Shown: piece by piece, positions 18,609-27,816 of the stretch
Position numbering within the stretch: position 1 is the stretch's first letter
Layout: the number at the start of each line of letters is the position of its first letter
Origin: Solwaraspora sp. WMMD1047
GTDB lineage: Bacteria > Actinomycetota > Actinomycetes > Mycobacteriales > Micromonosporaceae
DNA: 64,000 nucleotides
Reading direction: 5' to 3'
NCBI RefSeq assembly: GCF_029626155.1
Contig: NZ_JARUBL010000001.1
Coordinates: 4,320,501 to 4,384,500, forward strand
Made by a program: the position numbers and the translations under genes
The notes under the pieces: generated by a model
Seen by the model: only the letters and a program-made list of their open reading frames with translations
Database searches by the model: none
Told to the model about the DNA's origin: nothing

Positions 18609-18758
18609 TCAGCGGAGGCTGACCACCGCTGGCCGCATCGCGAAGTCGTCGTCATCGTCATCGTCGCCGTCGTCATCGCCGCCACCGCCGAACCCGCAGG
18701 CCAGACTCAACACGAGCAGCAGTCCAACCCCGGCCAGGCCGAGCATCCTCTTCAACAT
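18609..18758 (-). CDS. small lipoprotein-like protein with poly-aspartate stretch
   Basis: This 49-codon ORF starts MLKRMLGLAGVGLLLVLSLAC, a short basic N-terminus and hydrophobic core ending in a cysteine. The lipobox is imperfect (SLAC). A Gly-run and then about ten aspartates follow (GGGGDDDGDDDDDDD). If lipidated, it would display a strongly acidic tail outside the membrane, perhaps binding metal ions. A TATAAG box lies 8 bases upstream of the ATG, so the mRNA could be almost leaderless. No relatives are recognised. Its stop lies 14 bases from the stop of the convergent propeller gene. Confidence 0.5.
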   Translation of the reverse strand: MLKRMLGLAGVGLLLVLSLACGFGGGGDDDGDDDDDDDFAMRPAVVSLR

Positions 18759-19117
18759 GAATGTACTTATACCCCTGACGGGCGGTCGGAACACTCGACT
18801 CTTCGGTCGACCCGGTACCGATTTTGGCAAAAAGGACGACTAGCGGATACCCAAGCCCACTACAATCTGCTAGGCGTGGTTTCGCAGTCGTCGGAGTGGA
18901 GTCTGGAGGGTCAAACACCTGTAGGAATCCGCTGGCCGGAGGCAGTGCGGGCCGACGGCGATCCCTTTCGGCCCACCTGACTTCACCGCCGATTCAAGAC
19001 GGGCCTTCGGGACGCCGTGCCCGGTCAGTACTATCTGGATCGCCGCCGGACACGCGGCGGAACAGTCGCGTCCTTGACTGCCCGATGCCAAACAGCCTAG
19101 ATCCAGGATGGATTTGC
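18759..19117. other. intergenic region upstream of the FxSxx precursor gene
   Basis: About 360 bases with no convincing gene, and visibly richer in A/T than its surroundings. A TACAAT box at 18861-18866 could be a -10 element for the rightward fxs transcript, but no good -35 precedes it. An in-frame ORF entering fxsA from 18824 has no ribosome site and is not believed. Confidence 0.4.
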
Positions 19118-19288
19118 ATGGAAATTATGACCAAGAATGGTCACTTCGACCTCGTTGATCTTTCCGAGGTGAGCCTGGAGAAACTGGGCGAGCTGCCGGA
19201 GAGCGTCTTCGCCAGGTCACTGCGCCGAATCATGGGCGACATTGAACAGCCGCACGACGTAGTGGCTGGTTGGAATTCGGCTATTTGA
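19118..19288 (+). CDS. fxsA: FxSxx-COOH-type precursor peptide, W variant (FxsA-like)
   Basis: The 56-residue product has the conserved core of FxSxx-COOH precursors: FDLVDLSEVSLEKLGELPES, then ARSLRRIM, and a C-terminus VVAGWNSAI. The family normally ends F-x-S-x-x-COOH. Here phenylalanine is replaced by tryptophan (W52-N-S-A-I). The gene lies 3 bases before the radical SAM gene fxsB. The ATG at 19118 has AGGA nine bases upstream; an in-frame ATG at 19085 would add 11 residues but has no ribosome site. It is likely ribosomally made and modified by FxsB; the mature product is unknown. Confidence 0.85.
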   Translation: MEIMTKNGHFDLVDLSEVSLEKLGELPESVFARSLRRIMGDIEQPHDVVAGWNSAI

Positions 19289-19291
19289 TCC

Positions 19292-20497
19292 ATGACACTT
19301 ACTCCCGTCCAGTCCGCCTATCACAATCGACCTCAAGCGACTTCCGGAACACTTGTCCCCTTCCGCGAGTACGTGCTGAAGGTCCATTCCCGCTGCAATC
19401 TTGCCTGCGACTACTGCTACATGTACGAACTCGCCGATCGGAGCACGCTTTTCGACCCCGCGGTCATGTCGGATCAGGTTTTCGAACGGACCTGTTCGCG
19501 CATCGCGGAACACGTCAAGGCGCACCGGATCGACCGCGTGCGCGTGGTTTTCCACGGTGGCGAGCCGTTGCTGGCCGGGTTGGGGACGCTCACCTCGCGG
19601 ACCAGGCGGCTGCGGGAACTGCTGCCCGCCCGATCGATCGATGTCGCCATGCAGACGAACGGCGTCCTGCTCACAGAGTCGATGGTGGACCAACTTGCCT
19701 CCTGCGGAGTCCGCGTCGGCATCAGTCTCGACGGTGATCGGGTCGCCAACGACCGACATCGGCGACACCGCGACGGACGGACGAGTTTCCCCGCGGTGGA
19801 CCGTGCGCTTCGACTGCTCGCCAACCGTCCGGAGTCGTTCGCCGGAATCCTCTGCGTGGTGGACGTCGACAACGATCCGGTCCGGACGTACGAGTCCCTG
19901 ACAGGTTACCATCCGCCGGTCCTGGACTTCCTGTTACCGCACGCGAACTGGGACCAACCGCCGCCCGGCTGGAGCCCCGATTCCACCCGCTACGGGGATT
20001 GGCTGGTGCAGGTCTTCGAGCGGTACTACACGGCGCCGGCGCGGCATGGCACGGTCCGCCTCTTCGAGGAAATCATCCGACTGTTGTGCGGCGCCCCCAG
20101 CCGCACCGAAACCGTCGGACTGAGCCCGGTCGCCACGATTGTCATAAACGTGGACGGCGCCTACGAGCAGATCGACACCCTCCGATCAGCTTACCCTGGC
20201 GCGGTGCGGACGGATCTCAACGTGTTCGCCGATCCGCTGGACGCCGCGATGGCACATCCGGCGATCCGGACCCGCCAGGCCGGGGTCTCCAGCCTCTCGA
20301 CCCAGTGCGGGAAATGCCCGATACGTCAGGTCTGCGGGGGTGGATACTATCCACACCGGTACCGCGCCGGCTCATTCCTGAATCCATCCATCTACTGCGC
20401 GGACCTCGACCGCCTGATCAGGCACATCTCCAGCCGGCTGCAGGTCGATCTTGCCAAGGTGAAGAAAGATTCCCATGTCGACACATCTATTGAGTGA
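19292..20497 (+). CDS. fxsB: FxsB-type radical SAM/SPASM peptide-modifying enzyme
   Basis: This 401-residue protein has the radical SAM cluster motif CNLACDYC (C35, C39, C42) followed by YM, as in the FxsB group. The GGEP motif is in VVFHGGEPLLAG, and a SPASM-like C-terminal cysteine region is CGKCPIRQVCGGG near 340. FxsB proteins modify FxSxx precursors, probably by forming a crosslink at the C-terminal aromatic residue (family inference). The gene starts 3 bases after fxsA and overlaps the HExxH gene by 23 bases. Codon 215 (19934-19936) is TTA, the rare leucine codon read by the bldA tRNA in actinomycetes. Confidence 0.92.
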   Translation: MTLTPVQSAYHNRPQATSGTLVPFREYVLKVHSRCNLACDYCYMYELADRSTLFDPAVMSDQVFERTCSRIAEHVKAHRIDRVRVVFHGGEPLLAGLGTLTSRTRRLRELLPARSIDVAMQTNGVLLTESMVDQLASCGVRVGISLDGDRVANDRHRRHRDGRTSFPAVDRALRLLANRPESFAGILCVVDVDNDPVRTYESLTGYHPPVLDFLLPHANWDQPPPGWSPDSTRYGDWLVQVFERYYTAPARHGTVRLFEEIIRLLCGAPSRTETVGLSPVATIVINVDGAYEQIDTLRSAYPGAVRTDLNVFADPLDAAMAHPAIRTRQAGVSSLSTQCGKCPIRQVCGGGYYPHRYRAGSFLNPSIYCADLDRLIRHISSRLQVDLAKVKKDSHVDTSIE

Positions 20498-22244
20498 TTC
20501 CGAATTTGATCAACTCGCGGGCGGCCTGGGCGACGCGGCCCTGATCGCCCGACTCCGCGACGGGCAGATCAGCAAGCGGATGCTCCACCTCCGCCTCCTG
20601 CTCGACAGGCTACCCGGCAGCGACCCCTTGCATGATCACTTCGCGCTGCTGGTCGCCGCCGATCGGAAACGTCCGGGCGTCAAGCAGAAGGTCCTCGGAC
20701 AGCCGCACGTCGGGACCTGGCTCGCCGAGATGGTGCGCCGGGTGCACAACGGGGCGAACGGAGGGCCGCCCAGCCGCGAGGACCTCGACTACCTCGGCTG
20801 CGTCGCGGCGGTCGCCGCCTGGCAGGCCGGGCTGGAGTTCCAGCTGAAGCTCGCTCCCGTCGGCCACGGTCTCATGGTGCCGGAGCACGGGCTGGCCATG
20901 GTCACGCCGGACACACCCGTCGTCGTCTCCGGCGACGCCGACGCCATCCACATCGATCAGGTGACCATCCCCACCGGGCCGGGTGGCCCCACCAGGCGGT
21001 GGCAGGCGATGCGCACGCTCCGGGCCGAGTGCGACGGGCTCGGCATCGCGCTGCGGCTGGACGACCTCGATCCGTTCCGCGACCGGCATCGGCTGGGCGC
21101 CTCGTCCCGGCTGCCCGACGGCGTGGTACTGGAGTGGCAACGGGCGCTCACCGACGCCTGGGCCCTGCTCACCAGACACCATCGCCCGTACGCCGAAGCG
21201 ATCGCCGCCGGACTGACGACGATCGTGCCGCTGGACTCACCGAGCAGCAACGCGGGCAGCAATGTCACCAGCACGGACGCGTTCGGCGCGACGGCGATGA
21301 CCCGCCCGGCTGACGGCATCGGGTTCGCACTCGGCCTGCTGCACGAGTTCCAACACGCCAAGCTGGGCGCATTGATCGACATTGTCGAGCTGTACGAACG
21401 AGACGAAGACGCCATCCACTATGCACCGTGGCGGGACGACCCCCGGCCGGTAGGAGCCGTGCTGCAGGGAATCTACGCCTTCGCCGGCGTAACGGACTTC
21501 TGGCGGGTCCAGCGACGAGTGCAGGCCGGCGGTGCCGCGCGGGTGGCGGAAGCGGAGTTCGTGCGCTGGCGCGACCTGGTGTGGAGTACGCACCGCACCC
21601 TCGCCGCGACGGGCCGCTTCACCGCGCCGGGTCGGCGTTTCCTCGACGGGCTGCGCGAAGCGCAGCAGCCGTGGCAGTCCGAACCCACCTCGACCGAGGC
21701 ACGAATGCTGGCCGCCCAGGCGGCAGCGGACCACCGGGTGGGCTGGCGGTTGCGCAACCACCACCCGGATCCGCCCGCCGTCACCCGGTTGGCGGACGAC
21801 TACCTCGCCGGTCGACAGTGTCCCGCGACAACCCTCGCAGTTCAGGTGCGGCCCCAGCCCGACCGGATGCTCTCGGTCAGCAACCGACTGGACCTGACCC
21901 GCCTGCGGCTCACCGACCCGGATCGCTTCGCGGCGCTGGCGCAGACAGCAGGAGCGGAGGTGTCCGCCGGAGATCTCGCGCTGGCGGCGACCGACTACGC
22001 CGCCGCGCGCGTCGCGTACCAGGATCGGATCGTCTCCGATCCCGACGATCTCGACGCCTGGATCGGCCTGACCCTGGCCTTCGACCGGGACCCGGCCAGT
22101 CCGGTGAAACTCGCCGCACCCGAGATCTGCCTGGCCACGTACCGAGAGTTGCGCGGCCGTGGTCGCGGCTGCGACCCGGTGGAGCTGGCCGGTTGGCTGG
22201 CGCCCGCCGCGGTCACGTCGGTGGTGGCTCCAGGTCGCAGTTGA
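20475..22244 (+). CDS. HExxH-motif putative peptide modification protein of the FxSxx system
   Basis: The 589-residue product carries HEFQH at 290-294 in a GFALGLLHEFQHAKLGAL context. This is the zinc-binding HExxH of the family found beside FxsB. Such proteins may hydrolyse, trim or otherwise modify the peptide; the reaction is not established. The ATG has AAGAAAG upstream and lies inside fxsB, giving a 23-base overlap and coupled translation. Its 3' end overlaps the convergent fxsT gene by 32 bases, so the two transcripts could interfere. The C-terminal ~100 residues look TPR-like. Confidence 0.88.
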   Translation: MSTHLLSDSEFDQLAGGLGDAALIARLRDGQISKRMLHLRLLLDRLPGSDPLHDHFALLVAADRKRPGVKQKVLGQPHVGTWLAEMVRRVHNGANGGPPSREDLDYLGCVAAVAAWQAGLEFQLKLAPVGHGLMVPEHGLAMVTPDTPVVVSGDADAIHIDQVTIPTGPGGPTRRWQAMRTLRAECDGLGIALRLDDLDPFRDRHRLGASSRLPDGVVLEWQRALTDAWALLTRHHRPYAEAIAAGLTTIVPLDSPSSNAGSNVTSTDAFGATAMTRPADGIGFALGLLHEFQHAKLGALIDIVELYERDEDAIHYAPWRDDPRPVGAVLQGIYAFAGVTDFWRVQRRVQAGGAARVAEAEFVRWRDLVWSTHRTLAATGRFTAPGRRFLDGLREAQQPWQSEPTSTEARMLAAQAAADHRVGWRLRNHHPDPPAVTRLADDYLAGRQCPATTLAVQVRPQPDRMLSVSNRLDLTRLRLTDPDRFAALAQTAGAEVSAGDLALAATDYAAARVAYQDRIVSDPDDLDAWIGLTLAFDRDPASPVKLAAPEICLATYRELRGRGRGCDPVELAGWLAPAAVTSVVAPGRS

Positions 22245-25200
22245 GCCGGTTCTCCTCGGTGAGGGCTATCGTGTTGGGGTGGTCGTCGCCGAGGACCCGG
22301 CGGAATATCGGCAACACGGATCGCCGTAGCTCCTGTGCGCCGGCCCGGTCACCGACCGCCGTCCGGCTGGTCGCGAGGTTGTTCGCGGCGGCCAACGTGT
22401 CGGGGTGGTCCGGGCCGAGCAACCGGCGGATGCGCTCGTACTCCTGCTCGTCGGTCTGCCGGGCCGCCTCGAAGTCGCCCCGGTCGTACAGGCAGTTGCT
22501 CAGATTGATGGTCGCCGCAAGGGTGTAGGGGTGGTCGGCGCCGGCGACCGCCGCGAACCGGTCGACCATCTTCTGGTTCAGTTGGTAACCCTCCTCCGCC
22601 CGGCCGACCTTGCGCAGGAAGATGGCCACGTTACTGCCGTAGGCGAGCGTGAAAAGGTGATCCTCACCCATGTTCTGCCGCCACCATTCGTACACCGGCG
22701 CGGCCCGGCGTAGCGCCGCCTCGTCCTGGCCGAGCGCCGACTCGTCGCAGGCGAGGTTCATGGCGCAGGCCTGGACATCGGGGTGGTCCGGCCCCTGGAA
22801 CACCCGTTGGGTGCGCACCAGCGTGTCCATGCTCATCTCCTGCGACCTGTCGAACTCACCGATCTTCCGAAGCGTGACCGCGTAGTTCTTCATCGCCCGT
22901 AGGGTTTCCGGATGGTCCGCGCCGAGCACCTCCCGATGCGCCTCCACGGTTGCCTCGAGGACCCGCCGTGACTCCCGCAGGTCTCCGGTGTCCCGCAGGT
23001 CACGTCCGTAGTTCCCCGCGCTGTAGAGGGTGTTGGGGTGCCGCTCGCCCAGTGCCGCGCGCCGCCGGTTGAGGGTGTCCTCGTCGAGTTGCAGCGCCCG
23101 GCGCAGGTCGCCGACGAGCCGCAGCGAGACCGCCAAATTGTGCGCCGCGTTGAGGGCCAGGGCGTTGTACTCGCCGAAGACGTCCCTGGCGATCGGTTCG
23201 GTCTGCTCGTCCAGGTCGCGGGCCTCGGTGAAGCGCCCCAACGCGCGGAGGTCGCCGGCGAGGCTGCTGGCCACCATGAGCGTGTACGGATGTTCCGCGC
23301 CCAGCGCGCTCTGCAACCGTTCGTGCACGTCACGATCGATCTCGTACGCCGCCGAGTACCGGGCCCGCAACCGCAGGGCGTTCGCCAGGTGAAACCGCAT
23401 CAGCAGGGTCTGCGGATCGTTCTTCCCGGAATGGCGCTGCCACCGGTCGATCGCCTCGGTCGCGAGCTCCTCGCAGGTGGTGTAGTCGACGCGCTTCCAG
23501 AGATATCGCGCCATGTCGAGCAGCAGCTGTCGAACCTCCGGCTGCTCCGACGTCACCGTCTTCGCCGGAATGATGTGTGGCCAGAGCTCCGCGTAGCGCG
23601 GCCAGTTCTCGGGCCGGTCCGGGTCCTTCGGGTTCCGCTCGGCCAGGATGGCGTGCACGTGCTCCCGATTGCGGTTCGCCTCCTCAGTCGGCAGCGAAAC
23701 CCGGATCACGGCCTGCACCAACGGATGCAGCTGGACGCTCGGCGCGCCGGAATCGTCCGCCGAACGACCCGGCGCGGGCTGGGCGGACGACCGGCTGGCC
23801 TCGATCCGGGCCAGCGCGTACCGGCCGATCTCCCGGATGGCCCGCTGCACCAGCAGCGGATCGCGGAGCGTGGAATCGTACGGCACCAGGATCGACGCAA
23901 ATCGCTCGCTGGTCACCAGCGGCATCGGGATCGGTTCGGCCGCGAAGAAGGCGCACACCTCCAGCAGCTTGGCGGCCGCCGGGTTGCGCTCCCGGAGGCT
24001 GCCCAGGGAGACCAGCCATGGCTGAGCCCCGGTCTCCTGATAGTCCGGAGGTAGCTCCTCCGACAGCATCTGCGGCAGTTGCCGGTCGAGCCGCTCAAGG
24101 TAGGTCTCGACCTGATCCCCCGTCGTCGCCAGCCACGCACCGGCCTGCTCGACGGCCAACGGAAGATCGCCGAGCCGCTCCGCGATAACCGACGCCTCGG
24201 CCTCGGTGAGGCGCATCGCCCGGCGGCGCAGGAACGCGATGCTCTCGGCGCGGCTGAAGACGCCCACCTCGACCGTCATGGCCTGACCCGGCCATGCCTG
24301 GTTGCGGGTGGTCAACAGGGTGTGGCCGGGACCCTGGGGAATCAGATCACGCAGCTCGGCCGGCTCCTCGGCGTTGTCGTAGATCAGGAGCCACCGCCGG
24401 AACGGCTGGCCACGACGCAACGACGCGAGTGCTTCCTGGACCCGTTCGGAGACGCTCGTGCCGGCCGCCACCCCCAGCTGGTCGGCCAGCTCGGCGAGGG
24501 AGCCCCGGACAACGCTCAGTTGCCGGGCCGACACCCACCAGACCACGTCGTAGTCGGCCCGGAACCGGTGGGCGTACTCCAGCGCGGTCTGGGTCTTGCC
24601 CACGCCGCCGAGGCCGTGCAGGGCCTGTGGCGCCACCACGGTGTCCGCGGCGGAGAGTCGGTCGCGGATGTCCTCGAGCAACGCCCGGCGACCGGTGAAG
24701 GTCACGTTGCGTGGTGGCACGTTCCAGATGGGTGGCTCAGCGTTGGGGAATCGCTTCCGGGCCAGCGTTCCTGAACCGGCGGAGCCGGTCTCCCGACCGG
24801 GCAGATCCGGACGTTCGAAGGCGGCGAGAAGCTGTTCCCGCGCCCGCTCCTCGCTCAGACCGGCGAGTTCGAGCGGTTCGCGGCCGGTGAACAGCAACGG
24901 CAGCCGGGCACTGTCCAGCCGGATCGGCACCAGATACTGGTGGCTGCCGGTGGGCTCCCGGTCGATCGTCTGCTTCCACAACTCCGCGGCGTTCGGGGAC
25001 TGGACATAGTCCTGGGAGAGCAGGGCGACGACCTGGCTGGTTTCGGATTCACCGAGCGTGTCGACGCCGGCGGTCGGTGAGGAGAAATCCACCTCGCGCA
25101 GGTTCACCCGCAGGCCGGTGTCGGACAACTCCCCACCGATCCACTCCGCCCACATCCGATCCACCGCCGCGTAGCTGATCAGCAGGTCCACACCGGTTCC

Positions 25201-26265
25201 GGGGCGGGTCCGCTCGAATGCCGGCAGCCAGCGCCGACGCCGCCGCTCGTCCATCGCCACCAGGTTCTCCACCGCGCCCCCGCTGACCTCGCGGGTGAGA
25301 CGCTCGTAGGCGGCCAGCAGCGTCCCCTCCTGGCGCGGTCGGTCCCCGAACGGCGCGAGGATCTCCTCATAGGCGTAGAACGGCTTGTAGGGAATCTCGA
25401 TGTCCCCCCAGTAACGATCGAACTGCTCGGCGCTCATCCGCGGCAGGAAGGGGGCGAAGCTCCGCCGGGCATGGTCACGGCCCGCCTCGAGCTTGCCCTG
25501 CTCCGCGTCCTCGACCCGCATCGGCACCGGCAGGAGTCGGACGGATTGCTCGCGCTGCCGGACGATCGACCGGGCGACCGCCACCGCTCCGTCCATGCTC
25601 TGGTCGTTCATGGTGAACGACGCGACGACGGTGTCCGGTAGGCGGATCGTGCAGATGCCGGTGCCGTCGCCGACGCCGGTGCGGCTGTCGACCAGGACGT
25701 AGTCATAGTTCTCACGCATGTTCGACGCGAGCGCCTCCAGGAAGGCGTTGCCACCCAGCCGCTCGAAGAACGCGGTCCAGTCGAAGGTGCCGACCGCGGT
25801 GGTGTAGGTGGAGTCTTGCCGGCCGGCGGGAAGCAGGTCCAGGTATCCGGCCGGGCGCCGGTGGGACTGTCCGGTCTCGTCCGCCTCGGCCGGCGGTGGA
25901 TCGAACTCCCAGTCCAGCGACACTGCGTAGCGCAGAACGTCGGTGTAGGTGGATATCCAGTCCGGGTCCTCACCCTCCGACAACGGCTGCAGCATCGCGT
26001 CGGCGTAGTCCCGGACCATGTCGATGACACCGCGCGAGGTACGCAGATTCTTGTCCAGCAGGAACGGCTTGAAGTACCGGTGCAGACCAGGTGATTCGAG
26101 GTCCCAGTCGACCGCGAGGACCCGGTGCCCCGCGCTGGCGAGGATCCAGGCGACGTTGGCCAGCGCCATCGTCCGCCCGGCACCGCCCTTGTACGAGTAG
26201 AACGTGATGATATTGCCGGGCGGCCGCTGGCCCGACCCCGGTGGGGTACTGCTCGCAGTCGTCAC
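22213..26265 (-). CDS. fxsT: FxSxx-COOH system tetratricopeptide repeat protein FxsT (MinD-like/TIR-like/NB-ARC/TPR)
   Basis: The 1350-residue protein starts with a ParA/MinD-like ATPase (YSYKGGAGRTMALANVAW, Lys26). A TIR-like segment is at about 358-490 (DLLISYAAVDRMWAEWIG, then VVALLSQDYVQS). An NB-ARC-type NTPase has P-loop GLGGVGKTQ near 555. About 430 residues of tetratricopeptide repeats (from ~915) contain repeated GxxHPxTL units. This is the architecture of FxsT proteins. The design resembles STAND-type sensors, so a signalling or immunity-like role around the modified peptide is plausible but inferred. It lies 13 bases after fxsC and is convergent with the HExxH gene. Confidence 0.88.
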   Translation of the reverse strand: MTTASSTPPGSGQRPPGNIITFYSYKGGAGRTMALANVAWILASAGHRVLAVDWDLESPGLHRYFKPFLLDKNLRTSRGVIDMVRDYADAMLQPLSEGEDPDWISTYTDVLRYAVSLDWEFDPPPAEADETGQSHRRPAGYLDLLPAGRQDSTYTTAVGTFDWTAFFERLGGNAFLEALASNMRENYDYVLVDSRTGVGDGTGICTIRLPDTVVASFTMNDQSMDGAVAVARSIVRQREQSVRLLPVPMRVEDAEQGKLEAGRDHARRSFAPFLPRMSAEQFDRYWGDIEIPYKPFYAYEEILAPFGDRPRQEGTLLAAYERLTREVSGGAVENLVAMDERRRRRWLPAFERTRPGTGVDLLISYAAVDRMWAEWIGGELSDTGLRVNLREVDFSSPTAGVDTLGESETSQVVALLSQDYVQSPNAAELWKQTIDREPTGSHQYLVPIRLDSARLPLLFTGREPLELAGLSEERAREQLLAAFERPDLPGRETGSAGSGTLARKRFPNAEPPIWNVPPRNVTFTGRRALLEDIRDRLSAADTVVAPQALHGLGGVGKTQTALEYAHRFRADYDVVWWVSARQLSVVRGSLAELADQLGVAAGTSVSERVQEALASLRRGQPFRRWLLIYDNAEEPAELRDLIPQGPGHTLLTTRNQAWPGQAMTVEVGVFSRAESIAFLRRRAMRLTEAEASVIAERLGDLPLAVEQAGAWLATTGDQVETYLERLDRQLPQMLSEELPPDYQETGAQPWLVSLGSLRERNPAAAKLLEVCAFFAAEPIPMPLVTSERFASILVPYDSTLRDPLLVQRAIREIGRYALARIEASRSSAQPAPGRSADDSGAPSVQLHPLVQAVIRVSLPTEEANRNREHVHAILAERNPKDPDRPENWPRYAELWPHIIPAKTVTSEQPEVRQLLLDMARYLWKRVDYTTCEELATEAIDRWQRHSGKNDPQTLLMRFHLANALRLRARYSAAYEIDRDVHERLQSALGAEHPYTLMVASSLAGDLRALGRFTEARDLDEQTEPIARDVFGEYNALALNAAHNLAVSLRLVGDLRRALQLDEDTLNRRRAALGERHPNTLYSAGNYGRDLRDTGDLRESRRVLEATVEAHREVLGADHPETLRAMKNYAVTLRKIGEFDRSQEMSMDTLVRTQRVFQGPDHPDVQACAMNLACDESALGQDEAALRRAAPVYEWWRQNMGEDHLFTLAYGSNVAIFLRKVGRAEEGYQLNQKMVDRFAAVAGADHPYTLAATINLSNCLYDRGDFEAARQTDEQEYERIRRLLGPDHPDTLAAANNLATSRTAVGDRAGAQELRRSVLPIFRRVLGDDHPNTIALTEENRLNCDLEPPPT

Positions 26266-26278
26266 TGAGCCCCTCCTG

Positions 26279-27505
26279 TCAGCCGGGATCCATCCAGGGT
26301 CCGTCCACCCGGGCCTGTTGGTTGCTGGTGTGCCGGTCCGGCCTTCGTCGCACCGTGCCGACGCTGTGTACGCGGTTCCGGGCCGCTTCCAGGACCTCGG
26401 GTAGCGTCTCGCCGAAGGCCACGTGTGAGGTGATCGGAGAGCGGTACAGCTCGTCGTCGTTCGCGAGTCGCCCGAATATCTCCCGGCAGGCCATCGACAG
26501 GTCCGGCCAGTTGCGCCGGGTCTCCAGGTCGTCCCGGCTCTTCGGGATCAGGACGGCCGTGATCGGTGCCTTGTCGCGGTCGGTGCTGGCGAGCACCTGC
26601 TGGGCGTCGGCGACCTTGCTGACCCAGGCGTCCACCAGCAGCAGGATTATCTGATTGTCGCGGTGCGCCTGGACCGCCCGGGCGGACAGCTCGCTCAGGT
26701 CGGCCAGCCGGAAGTCCAGGCTGTGGTTCTCGGCGATGGCGCAGGCGTACTCGACGAGCGGGCTGAGCAGTGGCGGGCGGTAGGGCGCCCAGTCGAGCCC
26801 CTGATCACCGTAGACGTCGAGTTCCTGGCGAACCGCACGCATGTCCGACCGCGGAAGGGCCGCGACAATGATGTGCGTCAGGAATGGCTTGTCAGGTTGG
26901 TCGGATTCCGCCAACTGGGCGACATTGCGGTGAAACGCGCTCGGCAGCGCGCCGAAGTTGTCGACCAGGTTGCCCTCCGCGAGCCGGTGCGATTCGACGC
27001 TCGCCACAATCTGAGTCGCCAGCTCGAAGGTGAAGGACCTGTAGTCGTCTCGATGTCGGTGTAGGCGCATCAGCTGACGGATGCCCAGTCGCTGGTAGGT
27101 TTCGCCGAGTGCGTCGGAGTAGTATTGAATGTTTTCCGCGGCCCGGTGCATCTTCGACGGTGGCGTCGGTACCCACATCAGGGGTTTCAGAAGAGAGGAG
27201 TCGACCCCGGCCACCGACTCGTACCGTGCGGTCCGGTCGGCGAAAGCGTGCCACTCCCGACCGCAGGCCCGGCTCTGGAAATAGCGTGGGGTCATCAGAG
27301 CGAGGAAGGACCGGCAGGTGGCCAGCGCCTCGGACAACTGTCGGGGCCAGCGTTCACCCACCTGGATCGTTCGATCGAGAAAGCCGACGATCTCGTGGCG
27401 GGGTAGGCCCGCCAACAGCCGCACCTCGGTACTGAGATCCTCGAAGAAGCGCTGAACCAGTTCATCCTCGTCACCTCGGGCATAACTGAGGAAGAAGTAG
27501 TGCAC
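26279..27505 (-). CDS. fxsC: TIR-like protein FxsC
   Basis: The 408-residue protein (GTG start) begins HYFFLSYARGDEDELVQRFF and contains VGERWPRQLSEALATCRSFLALMTPRYF split over two strands. This is the TIR-like pattern of FxsC. The C-terminal half holds a second alpha/beta segment of unknown role. The GTG at 27505 is favoured because GGAGG lies just upstream and the TIR-like domain begins at once; an in-frame extension to 27700 lacks support. FxsC and FxsT form a two-gene minus-strand operon facing fxsA-fxsB. Whether the TIR domain hydrolyses NAD cannot be judged here. Confidence 0.88.
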   Translation of the reverse strand: MHYFFLSYARGDEDELVQRFFEDLSTEVRLLAGLPRHEIVGFLDRTIQVGERWPRQLSEALATCRSFLALMTPRYFQSRACGREWHAFADRTARYESVAGVDSSLLKPLMWVPTPPSKMHRAAENIQYYSDALGETYQRLGIRQLMRLHRHRDDYRSFTFELATQIVASVESHRLAEGNLVDNFGALPSAFHRNVAQLAESDQPDKPFLTHIIVAALPRSDMRAVRQELDVYGDQGLDWAPYRPPLLSPLVEYACAIAENHSLDFRLADLSELSARAVQAHRDNQIILLLVDAWVSKVADAQQVLASTDRDKAPITAVLIPKSRDDLETRRNWPDLSMACREIFGRLANDDELYRSPITSHVAFGETLPEVLEAARNRVHSVGTVRRRPDRHTSNQQARVDGPWMDPG

Positions 27506-27600
27506 GTGACCTCCGAGTTGGCGACCCGCGGCCTGGCCCGTCTGGGACGATGTGATCTTGTCAGTAGGGGTGATCCTCCACGTCGAGGCCGTTGCCGAAG

Positions 27601-27628
27601 AGTATAGACCCCTATTGCGCAACGTAAA
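27601..27628 (-). promoter_or_regulatory. candidate promoter of fxsC-fxsT
   Basis: On the minus strand TTTACG (27628-27623) and TATACT (27606-27601) are separated by 16 bases, giving a fair sigma70-like match. Predicted transcription starts about 90 bases before the fxsC GTG. Confidence 0.5.
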
Positions 27629-27715
27629 GCTGGCGAGTTCGCGATGCCGGTTGCCAAAAGCGTTGACGGTTGACCGGCAGACTCGACTGCCGTTTACCAA
27701 CGATCGGTATTGACA

Positions 27716-27757
27716 GCGGCCCGGCCGGCGTGCAACTCACCGCCGCGACCGGGCCGC
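27716..27757 (-). terminator. hairpin downstream of the metallophosphoesterase gene
   Basis: GCGGCCCGG (27716-27724) pairs perfectly with CCGGGCCGC (27749-27757) around a 24-base loop. It lies about 60 bases beyond the phosphoesterase stop and upstream of the fxsC promoter, so it probably insulates the two genes. Confidence 0.5.
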
Positions 27758-27816
27758 CGAATGCCAGGCGGTCAGGGTAAGCAGGACCAACTCCTGACCG
27801 CGCCGCTCAGAAGACC

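Noticed and set aside
19085-19117. Earlier ATG of the FxSxx precursor
   Set aside because: No ribosome site, whereas the ATG at 19118 has AGGA at the right distance.
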